This document shows positions 61,547 to 64,000 of a DNA stretch of 64,000 nt, one piece after another. A model generated the notes under the pieces. The model searched no databases and had not been told where the DNA came from. It saw only the letters and a program-made list of their open reading frames with translations. Position numbers and translations under genes: made by a program. Positions within the stretch are counted from its first letter, which is position 1. Each line of letters begins with the position of its first letter. This DNA is from Juglans regia (Eukaryota > Streptophyta > Magnoliopsida > Fagales > Juglandaceae). The stretch is from assembly GCF_001411555.2 (NCBI RefSeq), contig NC_049907.1:10348622-10412621 (forward strand). Reading direction: 5' to 3'.

Positions 61547-64000
61547 ATGAAGACTATGCAGGTTCTGCTCATAATACTCTACAATTTTCTTCTTTGGCAT
61601 TTATCATGTAAATCTCTTTCTTTTTTTTGCTTTTAGGGCATGTTTGGACACTTGGAGTATCTCATAATTTTGTGAATAGTAGTGAAATGGTTTAAGTGAA
61701 GATGTTTTATTGGGTTTTGGGAAAGGAGAGAGAAAAAGTTGAATGAAAATATTATTAAGTTAAAAAATTGGTTGAATATAGGTTTTTAATATTATTTTTG
61801 TTTTGAAGTTTGTAAAAGTTGTATTGATTTTTGTGTTTGAATAATGATTAGGTAATGATTAGATGAAAAAGTTGAACATTTGAAATTGAAAAGTGTTTTG
61901 TATTTGAGTGATGTTTGAGAATGAAATTATGAGAAGTTTTGATAATTTTAAGAATTCTCATGGTGTCCAAACAAGCCTTAAGAGTTTACTTTCTTTTATA
62001 AATTTTTGAGTAGTCAATTTTCTACACAACCATTGTGTCATACCCATATCTCATACTGTCTTCCCAACTCTCATACTCACAAACTATTCCTTGTACTGGA
62101 TGCCCAAATCTCATATTCACTATATATTCTATAACTTTGTAGTTCTGATTATGTTGCCAAATAATGCCACTACCATTTAGCTTGTAACGACTAATGCACA
62201 ATTTTGAATCTACAGTCTGACCTCCATGATACTTTGTTATGATAAACCATGGTGGTTGATTTTTTGTCACTACAACTCCACATTGTTGTACCCTACAGTC
62301 CAGCAAAACACTGAAACACCAATGCACTCTGCAAATTCTAATGATGTTGAGGACATGCATGATTGGTGCCCTTTTTTCTATTAGATGTGGTTTATATGAT
62401 AAATAGATAGAAACAACTTGGCTAAGTTGGATATTAATGGTAACTCGTTTAATATATCATTATCTCTATTGATTTCCTTTAATCCATATCCTTTTTATGC
62501 ATTCATATTAAGGTAGAGAAGATTTAGGCCCCGTTTGGATTGAGAAGTGATCTCAACTCAACTTATCTCATCTCATCATTACAACTTTCTCAAATTTTCA
62601 CACAAAATATAATAAACAATTCAACTTTTTCAAATTCCAAAACAGTAATAATATTAAAAAATAATATTCTAACAATATTTTATTCAACTAATTTAAAACC
62701 ATCCCATCTCAACTCACTATCCAAACGTCACCTTATTCTACCTCAATAGTAGATTTCTCAAAAATCAATACATGCAGGTTCTCAAAAATCAAATTATATT
62801 ACTGTCCTTTTCTTTCAACCCTAATGGTAGTGCATTTATGTGTCTGATTTTCTGCTAGTTGTAGCACTTGTGATACTTGTCACTAAAATGAAGTGAACTT
62901 CTGTGGAGTCACAGAGCACACAAGAAATTCAATCCTCAACCCAAGTTTCACAGGAGTCCCAAGGTGAACAACCAGACAACCATGCAACTGAGGCTCCTGT
63001 CACAGATTCAGGTTCAGTATCTACTTCGAGCAATGATGGCAAAAAAGTTTCACGCCAAGATATTGAACTTGTAAGGCAACTTACTCCTAATGTTTCTATT
63101 GTTTGTTTTTCATTTTTTCTTTCTTTCTAATTTTCTTCGAAAAGGATATGAACTAATATTTTTCCTATCCTTGTGTTTATAATTCTACAAAATGGCTGTT
63201 GTAGGTCCAGAATCTAATAGAGCGATGTCTGCAATTATATATGAATAGAGATGAGGTGGTTAAAACCCTCTTGACTCGCGCAAGGATAGATCCTGGATTT
63301 ACAACTCTGGGTAGGCAACCTATTTGTTGGTCTTTGAATTTCTGTTTGTATGTTGCATTATGAATATGTTAATTAGAAGTGTTTGATGATATCACACTTC
63401 AGTGGTTAATGGAATGGAAAGCTGGAATCGAAGTGTTTTGGATTACTATTTCACTATTTAGAGATATTTCCATCACTTTTTGTCTTTATTTCTTGAGTAA
63501 GAAATTGACTTACACTGTAATTGTAAAATTAGAGTAAAATCTTTTATTTTTTTATTTTAAGAATCTTCAGATTACCTAAATCTGACATTCTTTTTATATA
63601 TTATTTATTTAATTCAGTATGGCAAAAGTTGGAAGAAGAAAATGCAGACTTTTTCAGGGCATATTATATACGGCTAAAATTGAAAAGACAAATCCTACTG
63701 TTCAATCATCTACTCGAGCATCAGTATCATCTTATGAAGTATGCTGTAGCTCCGAAGGTTCCTTTGGCCCCCATTCAGAATGGGATCCATCCCATGCCTG
63801 GTAAGTCTTCAACCTACAATGGTATGGCTGTTTGAGGGCACACATTAACGTGCATGGATAATAGGTAGCTTATTATGTAATCTGTTTGTTAGTTGTTAGT
63901 TAGGAATAAAGGGTTATATTAATTTTAGATTGAGGTTATCATCTGAATTTCATTAATTTTAGGACTCTTTACGATAATAGGTGTAATAGTTGATTCTGAC
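61547..64000 (+). CDS. Plant-specific PF09713/TIGR01589 protein, 5' part (runs off window)
   Basis: Confident exons: 62915-63070 (start of this exon inferred), 63205-63310 and 63618-63800, all GT-AG. They encode VQNLIERCLQLYMNRDEVV, ARIDPGFTTL, VWQKLEEENADFFRAYYIRL and QILLFNHLLEHQYHLMKY, an excellent match to the 'plant protein 1589 of unknown function' domain (A_thal_3526, about residues 56-132), followed by PLAPIQNGIHPMP. The N-terminus is Gln/Ser/Thr-rich. The initiating exon is inferred as 61547-61561 (MKTMQ, then a GTTCTG donor) joined to 62915; the frame agrees, but only weakly defined. 153 codons are visible; the last donor is at 63801 and further exons lie beyond the window. Molecular function is unknown. 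Two Tourist-like MITEs sit in the first coding intron. Confidence 0.85.
61636..61977. mobile_element. Tourist-like MITE, long form, TTA duplication
   Basis: Ends GGGCATGTTTGGACAC and GTGTCCAAACAAGCC with TTA on both sides (61633-61635, 61978-61980). 342 bp, a longer subfamily, in an intron of the PF09713 gene. Confidence 0.9.
62527..62732. mobile_element. Tourist-like MITE, TTA duplication
   Basis: Ends GGCCCCGTTTGGATTG and CTATCCAAACGTCACC with TTA on both sides (62524-62526, 62733-62735). 206 bp; a good reference copy for the family core. It lies in an intron of the PF09713 gene. Confidence 0.92.

Overview
The window is nuclear DNA of a dicot tree. Four genes have plant-type spliced coding exons, the spacers are AT-rich, and plant L1-type LINEs, hAT and PIF/Harbinger miniature elements fill most of the rest. 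The very common Tourist-like MITE, with an AT-rich core of the ATATAATAAACAATTCAA type, and the protein similarities make Fagales, probably the walnut/hickory family, my best guess. That guess rests on memory of repeat style, not on a search.

Layout. 1-2560: promoter-side spacer with a CT/CA microsatellite. 2675-5253 (+): a five-exon plastid lipase (PLIP1-like). 5740-9264 (-): a three-exon RNF113-type CCCH plus RING protein, convergent with the lipase; its RING finger is split by a 2.4 kb intron that contains a stray MADS-box exon fragment. Its probable 5'-UTR exon lies near 10.8-11.1 kb. 13.1-15.2 kb (+): a decayed FAR1-related (Mutator-type) sequence. 16.1-18.9 kb: LTR-like and hAT-like repeats. 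19.5-25.1 kb: a direct duplication of about 1.9 kb, one copy carrying a Harbinger-type insert with a clean empty site in the other copy. 26.2-28.1 kb: a LINE remnant hit by a hAT-type element. 28901-33946 (-): a complete ten-exon mitochondrial-type DEAD-box RNA helicase (RH26/RH31 group) with an 18-bp coding minisatellite. 34-38 kb: hAT and Tourist elements. 38.4-43.6 kb: LINE remnants mixed with a hAT transposase remnant and a nested short retroposon. 45-49 kb: fold-back MITE, SINE and nested Tourist elements. 49140-54804 (-): a full-length but inactivated LINE with an 11-bp target-site duplication. 54938-55874: a poly(A) retroposon with an 18-bp duplication. 56-59 kb: two hAT-type and several Tourist elements. 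61547-64000 (+): the 5' part of a plant-specific PF09713 gene that runs off the window.

The four genes do not form a pathway. The plastid lipase, the splicing-linked zinc-finger protein, the organellar RNA helicase and the PF09713 protein look like ordinary, separately transcribed single genes. I found no CRISPR, operon, defence island or RNA gene. The value of the window is its layered insertion record: seven insertions are bounded by 8-18 bp target-site duplications that are perfect or differ at one base in five or more cases, several are nested, and one is confirmed by a paralogous empty site. There is also a captured MADS-box exon end inside another gene's intron.
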